Shown piece by piece: positions 10,508 to 21,833 of a DNA stretch of 64,000 bases. Under the pieces are notes generated by a model. It saw only the letters and a list, made by a program, of their open reading frames with translations. It was not told the DNA's origin and made no database searches. The position numbers and the translations under genes are program-made. The stretch comes from Yarrowia lipolytica (Eukaryota > Ascomycota > Dipodascomycetes > Dipodascales), in contig NC_090775.1 in assembly GCF_001761485.1 (NCBI RefSeq), positions 930,001 to 994,000 on the forward strand, written 5' to 3'. Numbering within the stretch: the stretch's first letter is position 1; every line of letters begins with the position of its first letter.

Positions 10508-11655
10508 GCGTGTGACTGTGCCCAAAGGGGAATACCGGAAGGAGGGTGTGTGAGGAGGTACTTCCGTTCTATATAAGCACTTTTTTCAGTTATGACATTG
10601 GCCACGTCACCTCGCCGTGTTTATCCGTATTATAAATACCCCTGTATATCCAACTATAGTTCCCTTTCTGTGCCCTCCTGCTTGCACTTGTTTCGAGTCT
10701 CTCACACTGGACCCTTCTCTGCACGTCAAACTTCTCGAACCTTTTACTCTCAAGTGACTGAGTTCGCCAGGAACACCATAACAAAGAGGGGGTGGATTGA
10801 ATACACGACAAGATGAAATTTTTTTGGTGCCAACGAGAGAGTAAAGCCACCAATTATGCCGCAGCTATCCAGTCGAAACATCTACACTCAACTTCGATAC
10901 CGGAGCTGCACGTTGACCTCGGCATTGTGCATTATTTACTTACCCCAGATGACGCAAGCCACAGTCCAAATTGTCAATCAGGAGGAGAGAGGCCGTTTTG
11001 AGAAGAACACAACACTCATAACAGCGAAAAAAGCACGAACTGGAACACAAAAACAGAAAAAAGACAAAAACAATGACCATATTTCTCGATTACCTGTTCT
11101 CTTATAGATGTAGATTTCGTTATAAGTCGCACAAATACCGGTACAAGCATCGTATCGTGCACGTCTCGGACCCGCTTTATACACACTCTCCAATAAAGCC
11201 CTACACTCAACTTTGTTTGCACCTCTTAAAGATGAGCATTTATAATCTCAGACCGCATTCTTAGTTCAACATAATTAAACAGTTGCTAAGGGTATCCCAT
11301 CGCATCTCTCCTGTCTCTTCTCATGACTTTATAACAATTGTGCCGTGATTGCGCAGTGACGAACAGTGACGAGACTTGGTTGCTCGCACGAAGATGCGTC
11401 TCTTGCTCACATGGTTGGGCACACCCCACAACCACTTATTCCAATAAATACATTATAAATATATCCCCATGCCAGGCACAAGTGACCGTCGTCCCCTGAC
11501 CGCCGTGCCCTGTTTTGTGCTTCTCCACCGTCGCCACAGTGGCTAATGCATGACGCTAAACTAGTGCCGTGCCACATGCTAAAACGAGAAGCATTCAAAG
11601 ATAAGGCAGGCGAAGCAGCCAGCACAGCCACGTGCGAGTGACACGAAAACGCACG
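10508..11655. other. Intergenic spacer between DUG2 start and ATG15 stop
   Basis: 1,148 bp. The part next to DUG2 (TATATAAG near 10570) is its likely promoter. The remainder is AT-rich with short random frames only. No RNA gene or repeat was recognised. Confidence 0.5.
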
Positions 11656-13305
11656 CTAAGCCATAGTAACATGGGTCACGGTATGGCTATCACCATACTG
11701 CTGCTTAATCTCCGGATCATACCGGATACACTTGCCATACCAGTTTCTCTCCACACAAGTAGGATCAGGAAGCGAAGGCATCGTGTTAGTAGCAACGGTA
11801 GAAGAGGTCGATGTCTTAGTCTTGGACACCACACTACTACTCGTGCTCGTCTTCTTCTTCTTCTTCTTATCCTTATCGTCGTCGTCCTTGTCATTACCCA
11901 TCACGAAGTTCCAGTTGAAACAGTCTTGACAAGGGGGAGGAGGAACGCATGCAGCTGTTTCGTTGTACGCTAGCAGCACCTCGTCAATCACCGTATGAAT
12001 CCTGTGGTTGACCATGCTCAGATGCCATCCTTTATCGGTCACCACGTCGTACATGCATTGGAGACCCGAGTGGCAAGACGTCTCCATGGCGTAGCCTCCA
12101 ATGGAACAGGATGACGATGCTCCGTTACACACGCCCATAAAGATGGGGTCAGCCGTGTGTCCAAAGTGCCAGATGTGTTCCTGGGACCAGGGAATACCAG
12201 GAGGACTGGGCAAATGCAGTCGCTTGGTGGGAAGCAGCTCTCCGGGTGCCTCGTAACCAACGGCAGGAATACCATAGGTACGACCCAACATTGCACTCAG
12301 AGCGCCTCCCAGGGAATGTCCGGTGACCCAGATTTGTTTCTGAGGGTACAGATGAGTTACATTGCGGTAAATGTCGAGAACGGCTCGATAGTACCGGTCC
12401 TCGGCATAAAGCTCCTTCTCTAGACACTCTTGGTCACACGTGTACGACTCGCCGGTGTAGCAGTCACACACTGTGTTCCACAAGTACGAGACACGCGCAC
12501 AACAACACGAGAACAACAGGTTGTCGTTCGTCTTGTCGTTGATGACGGTGTCTCCTCCAGAGTCGAAAATGGCCGCCGATGTGCCCTTAAGAGCAATAAC
12601 AACAAGAGGCGAGCCGGGCGTCTGGTCCACGAAAATGTGACCTCTCACTCCATCACTCTGCCAGCCAATGCCTCCAGTTTCTTTCCAACTCACGTTGGTC
12701 CAGTCACCTGTAAATGGCACGTCAACGTACGCGTTGGACGCCATGACGGCCAGCGACACGACTGTATCTCTGTCGGTGACATCCGGCACCAGAATGTCCT
12801 CCTCTACCCAGTCAAAGTCCATGGCGCCGTAAAGCTGAGGGTTGAGACGCGCAGCTTCGAGGTAAGATTCCACGTGATCTGGGTCGCGCTGCCGCCATCG
12901 CTTCACCTTCTGGGTCCGCGACTTGAGCGGCAGATTGGTGTAGGGGTCTCTGGCGTTTGAGGCCATGTAGCGGTGGGTGTCCTGGCCCAGGTTGAGATGC
13001 TGAGCCTTCTGGGCGGCCCGAACCCACTCTCCAGACACGTCCATGCGTCCGTGGTTGGCGTCGGCCTCGGTGTTGTGGTGATAGATGTGTTTTACCGCAA
13101 ATGAGTGGTCACTTGAGGGGTTAGCGGGGAGTACCAGATTGGGCACGACACTAGGCATATCTTTCTCCCCATGTGTGTTTGAGTAACCCTGGGAGTACAA
13201 CAGGTAGATGGCTGTAGTGACGAGAGCGGCCACAATCACATACAGGCCTTTTGATTTGGTCGTGGAAGGCGGTGGAGAAGATTCCTTGTACAGATCTTGT
13301 TTCAT
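11656..13305 (-). CDS. ATG15: Vacuolar phospholipase Atg15 (class 3 lipase)
   Basis: Lipase that reaches the vacuole through the MVB pathway and breaks down the membranes of autophagic and Cvt bodies. 549 residues from ATG 13305. A short cytosolic N-terminus precedes one membrane anchor (residues about 20-38), giving a type II topology. The lumenal lipase domain has the nucleophile motif GHSLGG (329-334, Ser331), a likely catalytic Asp386 in HTADPI and His437 in NHRIHTVI. A Cys-rich stretch (CCCARVSYLWNTVCDCYTG, about 267-285) and CCSIG-like region are typical of fungal Atg15. The tail has a DK/K run and a Ser/Thr-rich stretch before a Cys-containing end. Several Asn-X-Ser/Thr sites fit lumenal glycosylation. 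Confidence 0.95.
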   Translation of the reverse strand: MKQDLYKESSPPPSTTKSKGLYVIVAALVTTAIYLLYSQGYSNTHGEKDMPSVVPNLVLPANPSSDHSFAVKHIYHHNTEADANHGRMDVSGEWVRAAQKAQHLNLGQDTHRYMASNARDPYTNLPLKSRTQKVKRWRQRDPDHVESYLEAARLNPQLYGAMDFDWVEEDILVPDVTDRDTVVSLAVMASNAYVDVPFTGDWTNVSWKETGGIGWQSDGVRGHIFVDQTPGSPLVVIALKGTSAAIFDSGGDTVINDKTNDNLLFSCCCARVSYLWNTVCDCYTGESYTCDQECLEKELYAEDRYYRAVLDIYRNVTHLYPQKQIWVTGHSLGGALSAMLGRTYGIPAVGYEAPGELLPTKRLHLPSPPGIPWSQEHIWHFGHTADPIFMGVCNGASSSCSIGGYAMETSCHSGLQCMYDVVTDKGWHLSMVNHRIHTVIDEVLLAYNETAACVPPPPCQDCFNWNFVMGNDKDDDDKDKKKKKKTSTSSSVVSKTKTSTSSTVATNTMPSLPDPTCVERNWYGKCIRYDPEIKQQYGDSHTVTHVTMA

Positions 13306-15693
13306 GGTGGAGATGAAAGTATCGTGTCGTCGTAGCTATGTGTTGGATGTATGATACTGTGGTGGTGGGTGAGTGATTTGGACTGACAACAGTGATCTGA
13401 GACGTGTTTGTGTTGATATGCTGGATCGCTGCAGCTTGTTTGTAGAAGTTGTCGTGGCTTCGAGTCTTGCCCTCTTATACCTCTATGTCTATCGTCCTGT
13501 GCCAGGTCTCAGCAAGGTATACACACCAGGTGGCGGAATTTAATCTGGACGTAAATAGTGCATCTGCAACCTGTAGGGTCACGGGAACAAAAGCCTATGC
13601 AGGTCGATAGTCAAGTGTCTACAAGTAGAGGGGTAGTTGGTGGGATGAGGTTAATAGCTGTAGTTGTAGGAATGAGGCGTGGGTGTAAAATGAGTGTTTA
13701 TATAGTGTCATCAGATGACTGTTTATAGAGACGGAATTCGCACAGATGATGTGGTATTGCTCCTATATCTCCGACCCCCCTCTCTCATGCATTGCATCTT
13801 GCTGTGGCGCATTATCTGTGTGACCCCGATAAGACGTTACCCGGAAGTGGATTTGGGGCATGTCATGTGAAATGGAGCAGACCAGGCCTGGGCGAGAGTG
13901 TGTCATATGACCAAAGGGGCATGAGGAGGAGGTGGGTAGTTAAATTGGTTGTATTTACAGTTATGTCGGGAGCTGAAGGGTGGTTTTGGAGGCGGGTGTT
14001 TTTGTTTGTATGTTTGAGTAAATTTTGGCATTAAAAATGAACAAAAATTACGTAAAATAAACAAAAATCAAGGGAAGTAGATATAGTTGTCATTGACGTA
14101 TTAAATGGGCATTGGCGGATTATAATGGACTTGGACGGATTAGAATGATCATTTCACGGCTACAAGTACCGTAATGCTTGATATTTAACAACAGCTGATT
14201 CTCTTCTATGAGCTATAGTAGCTACTGTATGTACAGTACATACTGTACTTACTGGTATGTTATAGTAAGAGCTTCTGGTACATAAGTACATTATGTATTC
14301 GTAGTCTATAGCGTCAATATCCTACTCGTACTGTACTTACTGTACTGTAACTACGATACTATGAGCTAACTATCAGCAGACCCTTAGAGGAATACTTATA
14401 GCTAAGGCAAGTGACAAGAATGCTCATATATTGACCAATAGTATTCAATACAGAGAAGATACAGACAATGTACCAGACGAGATCTCTTGTATGATTCAGT
14501 TAATGTCCCATAATTGGATGGTTCATAGCAGACCCATCTGGGAAGAAGATATCTGAGGGCTGATACCAGGACCTCATCATGACCAATGATAGCAGGGAGT
14601 ATGTTGTGAACCAAGTCAAGTTCTGCTCCACATTGTAATCATTCACACAGCATCTACGAGTACATACCGTGTACTGTACTTCCACAGTCACCGCTGTTCC
14701 GATAAAGCTAGGAATAGACCAGGAGATGGTAAGTATAAGTATGTATGTTTTGTATGTATGTACATACTGGACAGTATGTACCAGTTCTATCAGTTACTAC
14801 AGTAATTAGTCCAATCCACTCAATCACACTGGTGGTCATTTTTGGTAACCGTTGATCACTTGAAGTTGGCCATCTCACTGACCTATAGCCCGATTATCAT
14901 GATGTACTCATGCCACCATGAAAGCCCAAGTAGGTACAGTCTTGCTCTCTCACTTCCACCAGTGGTATCAAAGATGAGTCACTCTTGACAATACCGCCGT
15001 TCGAAGACTTCAAGGAAGACTACGTGGTCATCCGAGGTATCGACACATGTCTCCACCAGTGTCTGTGGTATCTCACTGGGTTATCAACTATAGCTACGTT
15101 CAGTACATTACATACTTATGATGGTAAGACGTTGAACATTACGTCATGTTCACCAGCAAAGTGATATGGGAGGATGGTAGGTTACGGAAGTATATATTAG
15201 AGAAGGTTCTGGTGGCTCCAATTTGAGGGGTCCTGCAACAGTACTTTGAACCAATAAAATGGGCTGTAATTTTTCATAATTACTGATAATACCACCAAGC
15301 AGAGGTTTATCAAAAAACTGAGTGAAAATATTATCACAATGACATTCTAAGACCTCTCATAGACATACCCCCATCCTACATACAAAGAAAACCTTGATTG
15401 CTGTACAGTGTGGTATTATGTATTGTACGATACGATTCTAATAAATTGCTGTGTGAGGGAGTGCTCTAGGGATGTCTCATTGAGTATTAGCAAATCTTTT
15501 TGGGCACAAGAGCACGTTTGTTCCGTCATTCTGCTCAATCCGCCTATATAAAGCAGTTCTCTTCTCCCTCCTCTCACCGTCTCCAACATGACACAGCACC
15601 ACCTCACATACTCCCAACCTGTGAAACTCTGTCCTGCCCTGTGGTGCAGGAGCAGACCAAATCACTGTGTCTAACAGCTCCTCATCCAACAAC
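13306..15693. other. Long intergenic region between ATG15 and TAF4
   Basis: 2,388 bp upstream of both genes. The ATG15 side has a CA/GT-rich leader. The middle (14160-14800) is dense in GTAC-centred words, including the inverted repeat GTATGTAC-A-GTACATAC at 14227-14243 and GTATGTATGTACATAC near 14750. At 14934-15161 one plus frame is open for 76 codons with no ATG; I could not link it to a gene. A TATATAAAG element at 15543-15552 and a CT-rich leader lie before TAF4. Short frames here use TTG or GTG starts and look random. Confidence 0.5.
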
Positions 15694-16791
15694 ATGTCTC
15701 AACGCGACTCAGCTTCGCCACATCCGCAGGCCTCGCCGGGGATGGCCAAGCAGGAGCCCGTGCTGTTGCCCGGCCGGGAAAAGTCGCCGCCCCAGCAGCT
15801 CCAGTTCCACCAGGAGTTCCCCAACAACAGTTTCAAGCGCACTTCCACGTCGGCCATGACGCCACCAATCTCCAAAAAGCCGAAAATGGCGCCGCAGACC
15901 TTCAACAACTACAATGCGTCTAACTATGGCCAGTTCCAGGCGTCACCCATGAACTCGGGCGCAAATACACCCATTCCACAGCAACAAAACATGCCGCAGA
16001 ACCAACAGACACAGAACCAACAACAGGGAGGCCCCGGCGGACAGGGACCCGGACAACCACTCGATCCTGATCAGCTCAGTGACGTCATTTCGGCGGTGGG
16101 TCTTGATCTCAAGCAGGAGGAGGCGCTGTTGCAACAGGGAGTGCCCCAGGCCGGCTACGGCATGCAGCAGCAGCAATACGGATACAGACAGCAGGGACAC
16201 GCGCTGCTGGACCAGAAACGGGTGGCGTACACGGTCCGACAGCTAAGCCAGGAAGCTGGCCTGCGATTCAACAGTGATAGAGCCGGAGAAACGGCTTTGC
16301 TCATCTCGCACGCCTGTGAGGAGTGGCTCAACCAGATTCTGACTCAGGCGCTGGTTCTGTCGCGACATAGACGGCGATCGAGAAACTCGGTGCACAGTAG
16401 CCTGTCACGTGCGCTCAAGGGTATCGCTGTCAAAGACAAGGAGCGGGAGGACAAGCGAGCAGAGCGCAAGAACCTGCTGGGTCTGGATCACGCGGAACCC
16501 GAGTCTGCAGCCAACCCCGAGGACCAGCAGCACAAGGCTGCCAACATGACGGCCGCCATGATGTCTTCGGGCAAAAAGAAGTACTCGTGGATGGCAGGAG
16601 GCGTGGGAGCCAGTGCTGGAGGAATGCGAATGGGCCAGACAGGCGGAGGCAGAGGCGACTCGGCGATAAAGACACGAGAAGCCAAGGAAGAACCCGGAGT
16701 GGCCCTCAGAGATTTGCTGGGAGCCCTAGAGAAGGAGAGAGCAGGAGTGGAAAAGGCCATCGTGAAGGGCTATGCCAAGTTGAGAAATTAA
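15694..16791 (+). CDS. TAF4: TFIID subunit TAF4
   Basis: TFIID component that pairs with TAF12 through an H2A-like histone fold. The first ATG is 15694; codons upstream are open only to a GTG. 365 residues. The first 120 are low complexity (Ser, Pro, Gln, Asn, Gly), including a basic KKPKM patch. The conserved C-terminal domain begins near residue 124 (DPDQLSDVISAVGLDLKQEE), continues with KRVAYTVRQLSQEAGLRFNS, the helical ACEEWLNQILTQAL and RRSRNSVHS stretches, and ends with the KKYSWM motif (about 295-300) and a final amphipathic helix. This order matches yeast Taf4. The leader carries a TATATAAAG element. Confidence 0.9.
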   Translation: MSQRDSASPHPQASPGMAKQEPVLLPGREKSPPQQLQFHQEFPNNSFKRTSTSAMTPPISKKPKMAPQTFNNYNASNYGQFQASPMNSGANTPIPQQQNMPQNQQTQNQQQGGPGGQGPGQPLDPDQLSDVISAVGLDLKQEEALLQQGVPQAGYGMQQQQYGYRQQGHALLDQKRVAYTVRQLSQEAGLRFNSDRAGETALLISHACEEWLNQILTQALVLSRHRRRSRNSVHSSLSRALKGIAVKDKEREDKRAERKNLLGLDHAEPESAANPEDQQHKAANMTAAMMSSGKKKYSWMAGGVGASAGGMRMGQTGGGRGDSAIKTREAKEEPGVALRDLLGALEKERAGVEKAIVKGYAKLRN

Positions 16792-17056
16792 CCGTCAGAG
16801 GTGAGTGGTTGGTTTTGTAAAAGAGAAGTATAGCTGAAGGGCGACCATCAAAATCATTAGTGTGGATTCATTGAAGTGATTGGAGGAGGAGGATAGCTTC
16901 ATCGGATAGGCTCCGTGGTTGAAAGAGGTAAAGCTTTCCAGTATGTTATGGAAAAACTTATTGACAGCAGCATAAGAGCTAGGATACAGGTATAGCAAAT
17001 AACGAAATGTATATTATATGATATGATGGATGGGATTGTACAGGTACAAGTACGCG

Positions 17057-18169
17057 TCATAGAAACCATCTGTAGGCGAAATAGATGACTGTCCAGTTTA
17101 TGACGGCGGAACCAAATATGGTCCCTATGACAATTGCATCTCTCCAGGTGAACTTCCGTTTGGGGGCCTCAAACGTCTGCTCATGTACTTTTTGTAAAAT
17201 CCCTTTTCTAACGTCGAACACATACTTTTTGGCACTTCCCATGACCATGACGTACCGAGTTCCCCACCAGGGGTCCCTGTGACTCCCTGTTGATCTAAAA
17301 AGATGCTTGATCCACGAGGAGTGCCGTGCTGGAGAGCTGTTCAAGTTGGCCTGTAGACAGTAGTATTTCTTCTTACCAAAGAAGGCAAACAGTCCGTCGT
17401 AAACCACAGCGTGTCGCAGGTCATTCAGACCAATGTCGATGGGCACAAAGTACCGGTCTTTGAAAAGATACATGGCTGCTGGTTGTGTAAAACTGGAGTA
17501 GAAGCAGTGGCTGTGAGTGTAAAAGAGGAAGGTATGGGCACCCAGAGTGTACACGGACGGGGATCCCTGGACCGTGATATGTTGCTTGATATCCGGTTTG
17601 CGACAATCTCCATCTTTGAACTTGACAACAACACCACAATGGTCAAAGTGCCTGTCACTCAAAGCCATGTAGATGATGATCACCATATGGGGGTGTGAAA
17701 AGACCTGACATTCCATCTGGGGGTCGAATTCGGGATCATGAACGTAATCCGAGTACTCTGCAGCCATCTCTGAAAGATCCACCTCAATTCCATGTTCACT
17801 GGTATAGTAAGCATCATCCAGTAATCTCAGATGGTTGCATTGGATATGTACCAGATCATGGGGACTGTGAAGGTCGTCCTGCGGGTTGTAAAAGTCCCCC
17901 TTAAACATATGCTCGTCGCTCAGTAGTCTTAGTTTTGGAGTGAAACGCGACTTTGGCCTCATACGTCTCACATACTCCACAGAGCACTCTCTCCATGTCT
18001 TCCGGTGTGAAAACTGCGGCTCAAACCAGGGACAAGACTCCTGCAGTTTGTGCTGGAAGTCGGTTTCGGTGAGATTTACGCGCCAGAACCGGTTAGTGTC
18101 ATAAAGAACGCACATTGACTCGAGATCGAGCTCGTCCAAGATGAGTTCCACCAGCTCGCGAGGTAACAT
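17057..18169 (-). CDS. F-box-like protein with a C-terminal membrane segment, function unknown
   Basis: 370 residues from ATG 18169. The N-terminus (LPRELVELILDELDLESMCVL, then TNRFWR) reads as a short F-box-like motif of the kind that binds Skp1 in SCF ubiquitin ligases. The middle (about 80-310) has no family I recognise; it is rich in His, Tyr and Phe and has a probable beta-propeller-like or beta-rich pattern (VYTLGAHTFLFYTHSH, DLRHAVVYDGLFAFFG). The last 27 residues (AIVIGTIFGSAVINWTVIYFAY then RWFL) form one hydrophobic helix, suggesting a tail anchor with the F-box in the cytosol. The F-box call is moderate and the membrane segment is clear. No leucine-rich or WD repeats were found. 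Confidence 0.7.
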   Translation of the reverse strand: MLPRELVELILDELDLESMCVLYDTNRFWRVNLTETDFQHKLQESCPWFEPQFSHRKTWRECSVEYVRRMRPKSRFTPKLRLLSDEHMFKGDFYNPQDDLHSPHDLVHIQCNHLRLLDDAYYTSEHGIEVDLSEMAAEYSDYVHDPEFDPQMECQVFSHPHMVIIIYMALSDRHFDHCGVVVKFKDGDCRKPDIKQHITVQGSPSVYTLGAHTFLFYTHSHCFYSSFTQPAAMYLFKDRYFVPIDIGLNDLRHAVVYDGLFAFFGKKKYYCLQANLNSSPARHSSWIKHLFRSTGSHRDPWWGTRYVMVMGSAKKYVFDVRKGILQKVHEQTFEAPKRKFTWRDAIVIGTIFGSAVINWTVIYFAYRWFL

Positions 18170-18542
18170 GTTGTGTGGGGAAACATATTGGAGAAACTTA
18201 ATCGTGATATATACGATGATCTATAGAGGGAACGACACCGGGCTAACTCGTGAAGTAGTAGTCCTAGAATCATGGAAATAGCTCCATTACAATAGTACTG
18301 CCGTCTATACAAATGTACGAGTTTTAAGGACCCATTTATGTCATAATCAAGGCATTATCCACTTCACATCTCATCTATTCTGACTCACTTCTATTTCAGC
18401 CGCATGGTGATATATGCATGGAACAAACATCGCATCGATTCACTCACAGATGCCACACTACAATCTCTACACTCAAGTAACACAATAAATATAAAATTAC
18501 ATAGCCATAACACTTAGAGTAGTCACAGTGCTACACTGTTGA
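18170..18542. other. Intergenic spacer, F-box gene promoter and YCS4 3' region
   Basis: 373 bp. AT-rich with no recognisable gene or repeat. Confidence 0.4.
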
Positions 18543-21500
18543 TTAGACCTTACCCACCACCTTGAAACCCTCGGCAATGACACCCTGAATACTCTCATTT
18601 TTATGAGGCAGCAGACCCAAGGCAAACGATACGTCCTTCCACTGCTTCTCCGTCTCGCAGCGTCCGAGTCGAGCAAACAACTTATCGGACAGCTGCTTGA
18701 CATGTCTCTCCTTCTCGACAAACGAAGTAAGAAACCGAATAACCCGCTTAAGCTGGTCATCAGACAATTCCTCATCAGCAGACAGAACAGAAAAGATATC
18801 AATGTAGCCGTTGTAGATGGCATTGTCCTTGGTGGCCAGCTCAGTGAAAAACATTCGCGACAGGTCGGAAATACGCTTGTCAGGGTTCTCCAGACACTTG
18901 GCCATCTCTCCCAGCTGTCCCTTGACCTTGACCTGACCAGCGAGAATGAGGAACGTCAGAGTCATTAGCGTGGTTCGCTGCACCATGGGAGAAGAGTCGT
19001 GAAGACGCTCGTAGAGATAATTGGTGTTTTCGTCCAGCAAGTGGTTGAAGCAAATGGTCATGTCTCCAAGAGCAATCACAGCGTTACTTCGGATGATGGG
19101 GTTCTCGGACTTCTCCATGATGGTGATCAACAGAGGAAGCGACTGCTGACAGAAGAGAGGAGAAACACACATGAGCTTGGAGAGGCACGATGACGCAGCA
19201 ATCTGAAGGGTTTCAGAGGAATATTTCAAGTTGTTGGAACACACTTCCACAACTAGAGGTCCGAACTGTGCCAACAAAGAGTTGTCTCCGTACAGAATCT
19301 CCCGCTCTCGCACGGACGTGATAATTTCCGAAAAGTCATCCTCAGAAGTGCCACCAATCTGCTCCATATCATCATCACCACCAGCCTCTCCACTCTTGGC
19401 CTTTTCAACCATCACCTTGAGTCGCTTGAACTCAAGCTCCTTGGCCTCAAGGTACACAATGAGCTTGATGGCAGCATGGCCTACGACAACAAGCAGCTGA
19501 CTCAGCTTAATATCTCTGAGACCTGAGGATCCTTCGGAGAATGTACTGATGGTCTTTCGCCGAATGATCTCAGACGTAACCTCCTCAGGCGATTCAGCAA
19601 GGATGAATATGGCGTTCAGAGACTGAGCGGCCACGTCAAACCACTCCAGATCCTCCGTATAATGCTCCACGATGCTCATGAGCGCGGTAATGACGGCAGA
19701 ATCGCTCGACATAGACGCCTTGAGTTTGGGGTCGCCACCTAGACGCTGCAGAGCCACACAGGCGTACTTGGCAAGCACGAGATCCTTCTGGCCAAAGGCG
19801 CCGAGTCCCACAGACAGCAGAGTCTCCAGACCCACGTTGATAATTTCAGCGTCAGCCTGCGCAAGCATACCGAGAACAATGACTGCACCTCGACGCTGAG
19901 ACCGCGAAATGGCCCCCTGGGTGTATCCAAACGTCTGCCAAAGCTTTCGGACCACCAGAGCATTGATAATCCCCTTCTCCATTGCCACACAAAGTAGACG
20001 TTCCAGAGAAGCCAACTCAGCGAGAGTAGCTCCGTAAGTCAGCGAAATCAGGTTTCGAGCAATGTACATTGATGCCTCAGCATCGGGAATGGAGAGAGGA
20101 GCCTCAAAGAAGAGCTTCGAGTAGGCAGACAACAGTCTCGCCTGCACCTCCTTACCCTCATCAGAGTTACCCTTGGTCCAAATCACGTGCAGCATCTTTC
20201 TGATACCGCTGCTGGCTCCCTCAAAGTTGTATGCGTCTGCCAGAACAAACATGTCCATCATCTCCATGACCTCGGTCTTGACCTTGGAGAAGAGCAGCAC
20301 CTCTGCCTGGTCAAATGCGCGTTTCATCACTGTCATGAATTTGATGGCGTCCTTATAGTACGTTTGGGTCAGCTGCAGCTTCTTGAGCTTCTCCAGGTTC
20401 TCGGAAACATCATTCTGGGCAGCATGTTCGCCCTCGTCGTCACTGGGAGGGTCCAAATAAGCTCCATTCACTTCGGCAGGCATAGATTTCTCCAGATCTG
20501 TGATTTCTACCTCAATTCCGGCAAGTCTATCTTTCCACACGCCCATGTTGAGCTGAGCACCATGTAGAGCCTTGAAGGGATGTGTGGTTACAAGCTTTTG
20601 GAGCAATTTGGCTGCTCGTCCACGCACGAGACCAGACTTATCGTTCAAACACTCCACTGCCATGTTTGCAGTTTGTTGGAAATGAGCGTTGAACCGCACT
20701 TCGAGGTCACAGACGTTGGAGAACAGTTGTAATACTCGGGATCGAACGTACGGACTCACATCGAGGATACGCTCTTCAACCAGTTCAAGGACACCCTCAA
20801 TTTGCGACCGATAGTGCTCTCCGTCGTCACCTGTTGTAGAAATGCTGACCACAATCTGACTGCAGGAGTCAACAATTCCGTTTCGAATCGCATATGAATC
20901 AGATTCAAGAAGGCGTCGCAACACAGCCATTTGCTTGAGTACCAATTTGGGAGCCAGTTGAGATAGCTTGACGAGAAACATGGCAATTGCCTTGGGCGCT
21001 TTGGAGTCTGTGTTTGAGAAATGCATCTGAGACACCTCGAGAATGATGGTTTCGGAAACTGCACTTTCATTCTCTCGGTTGTACAAGAGAGCCAGTAGTT
21101 CGGCCACAGGCTCAGACAGGTGCTCATAATAGTTGAGATGCTGTAGTAGCATGGAATGGGCCATATTGGACTGGTTTTGGAACTTTATGCCGGCGATGAT
21201 CACGTCAAAAGTGGCGTCTCGAACATTGGCATCTTTACCCAGTGCCTCTGTCTCAATAGCTCTGTAAGCAGCTCTGCAAATCATGGCAGCGAACGTGTCG
21301 TGGTCCTGAGATGTGCCAAAAATGGCTCTCAGCTGCTGAATATCCATAATGTTAGCTGAAGCCTCCATCAGACCCACAATGTACCGTTTGAGATTCTCCA
21401 CCTCCACGTCCTTCTTGCTCCGTCCCTTGCCGCCAGAGTTGTCGTCTGTGCTCACCTTGTGTGCCAATGCACTGATGAGCCACTGCACCAGGAATCCGTA

Positions 21501-21833
21501 TACTTCCACCTCGGTGCGCACCTGTGAGTAGATGTCCGAGTCTGATCTCTCCAGAGCCTCCAAAGCAGACTCGCAGGCTCCCCGAAAACACGTTTGCAGC
21601 AAATCAGCGAGTTTTCCGAGCGACCGCGAAGTCAGTTCGCTGATATTGAGCAGAATCTGGAAAGTGGTGGTCAGATTGTTGTTGTGAAAGATCTGAGAAG
21701 AGTTGACCGCGACATCTTCAATGAGCTCGTTGACAGCGTAGTTGAAGTCCGAGGGCGAGTTGGCACGTGACACCAACTGCTGCGCGTCCTCCAAATACTC
21801 TGTGTACACCTCGTTGAGAATGAATTCCGACAT
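18543..21833 (-). CDS. YCS4: Condensin complex HEAT-repeat subunit 1 (Ycs4/Cnd1/CAP-D2)
   Basis: Non-SMC regulatory subunit of condensin, needed for mitotic chromosome compaction and segregation. The first ATG is 21833 (1,096 residues); the frame extends further only to a TTG. The protein is alpha-helical throughout with HEAT repeats. Family landmarks are an acidic linker SDDEGEH followed by the EKLKKLQLTQTYYKDAIKF helix, the CAP-D2 block FVLADAYNFEGASSGIRKML, and near the C-terminus the strongly conserved run from NPIIRSNAVIALGDMTICFN through SPMVQRTTLMTLTFLILAG and KCLENPDKRISDLSRMFF. Length is near that of yeast Ycs4 (about 1,180). The C-terminus ends soon after the last conserved block, without a long basic tail. 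Confidence 0.93.
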   Translation of the reverse strand: MSEFILNEVYTEYLEDAQQLVSRANSPSDFNYAVNELIEDVAVNSSQIFHNNNLTTTFQILLNISELTSRSLGKLADLLQTCFRGACESALEALERSDSDIYSQVRTEVEVYGFLVQWLISALAHKVSTDDNSGGKGRSKKDVEVENLKRYIVGLMEASANIMDIQQLRAIFGTSQDHDTFAAMICRAAYRAIETEALGKDANVRDATFDVIIAGIKFQNQSNMAHSMLLQHLNYYEHLSEPVAELLALLYNRENESAVSETIILEVSQMHFSNTDSKAPKAIAMFLVKLSQLAPKLVLKQMAVLRRLLESDSYAIRNGIVDSCSQIVVSISTTGDDGEHYRSQIEGVLELVEERILDVSPYVRSRVLQLFSNVCDLEVRFNAHFQQTANMAVECLNDKSGLVRGRAAKLLQKLVTTHPFKALHGAQLNMGVWKDRLAGIEVEITDLEKSMPAEVNGAYLDPPSDDEGEHAAQNDVSENLEKLKKLQLTQTYYKDAIKFMTVMKRAFDQAEVLLFSKVKTEVMEMMDMFVLADAYNFEGASSGIRKMLHVIWTKGNSDEGKEVQARLLSAYSKLFFEAPLSIPDAEASMYIARNLISLTYGATLAELASLERLLCVAMEKGIINALVVRKLWQTFGYTQGAISRSQRRGAVIVLGMLAQADAEIINVGLETLLSVGLGAFGQKDLVLAKYACVALQRLGGDPKLKASMSSDSAVITALMSIVEHYTEDLEWFDVAAQSLNAIFILAESPEEVTSEIIRRKTISTFSEGSSGLRDIKLSQLLVVVGHAAIKLIVYLEAKELEFKRLKVMVEKAKSGEAGGDDDMEQIGGTSEDDFSEIITSVREREILYGDNSLLAQFGPLVVEVCSNNLKYSSETLQIAASSCLSKLMCVSPLFCQQSLPLLITIMEKSENPIIRSNAVIALGDMTICFNHLLDENTNYLYERLHDSSPMVQRTTLMTLTFLILAGQVKVKGQLGEMAKCLENPDKRISDLSRMFFTELATKDNAIYNGYIDIFSVLSADEELSDDQLKRVIRFLTSFVEKERHVKQLSDKLFARLGRCETEKQWKDVSFALGLLPHKNESIQGVIAEGFKVVGKV

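Noticed and set aside
13792-14034. 80-codon plus frame upstream of ATG15
   Set aside because: It begins at TTG and the peptide has no coding character.
14934-15161. 76-codon open frame with PFEDFKEDYVVIRG
   Set aside because: No ATG, no splice sites found and no family recognised. It could be a relic but the evidence is too thin to call.
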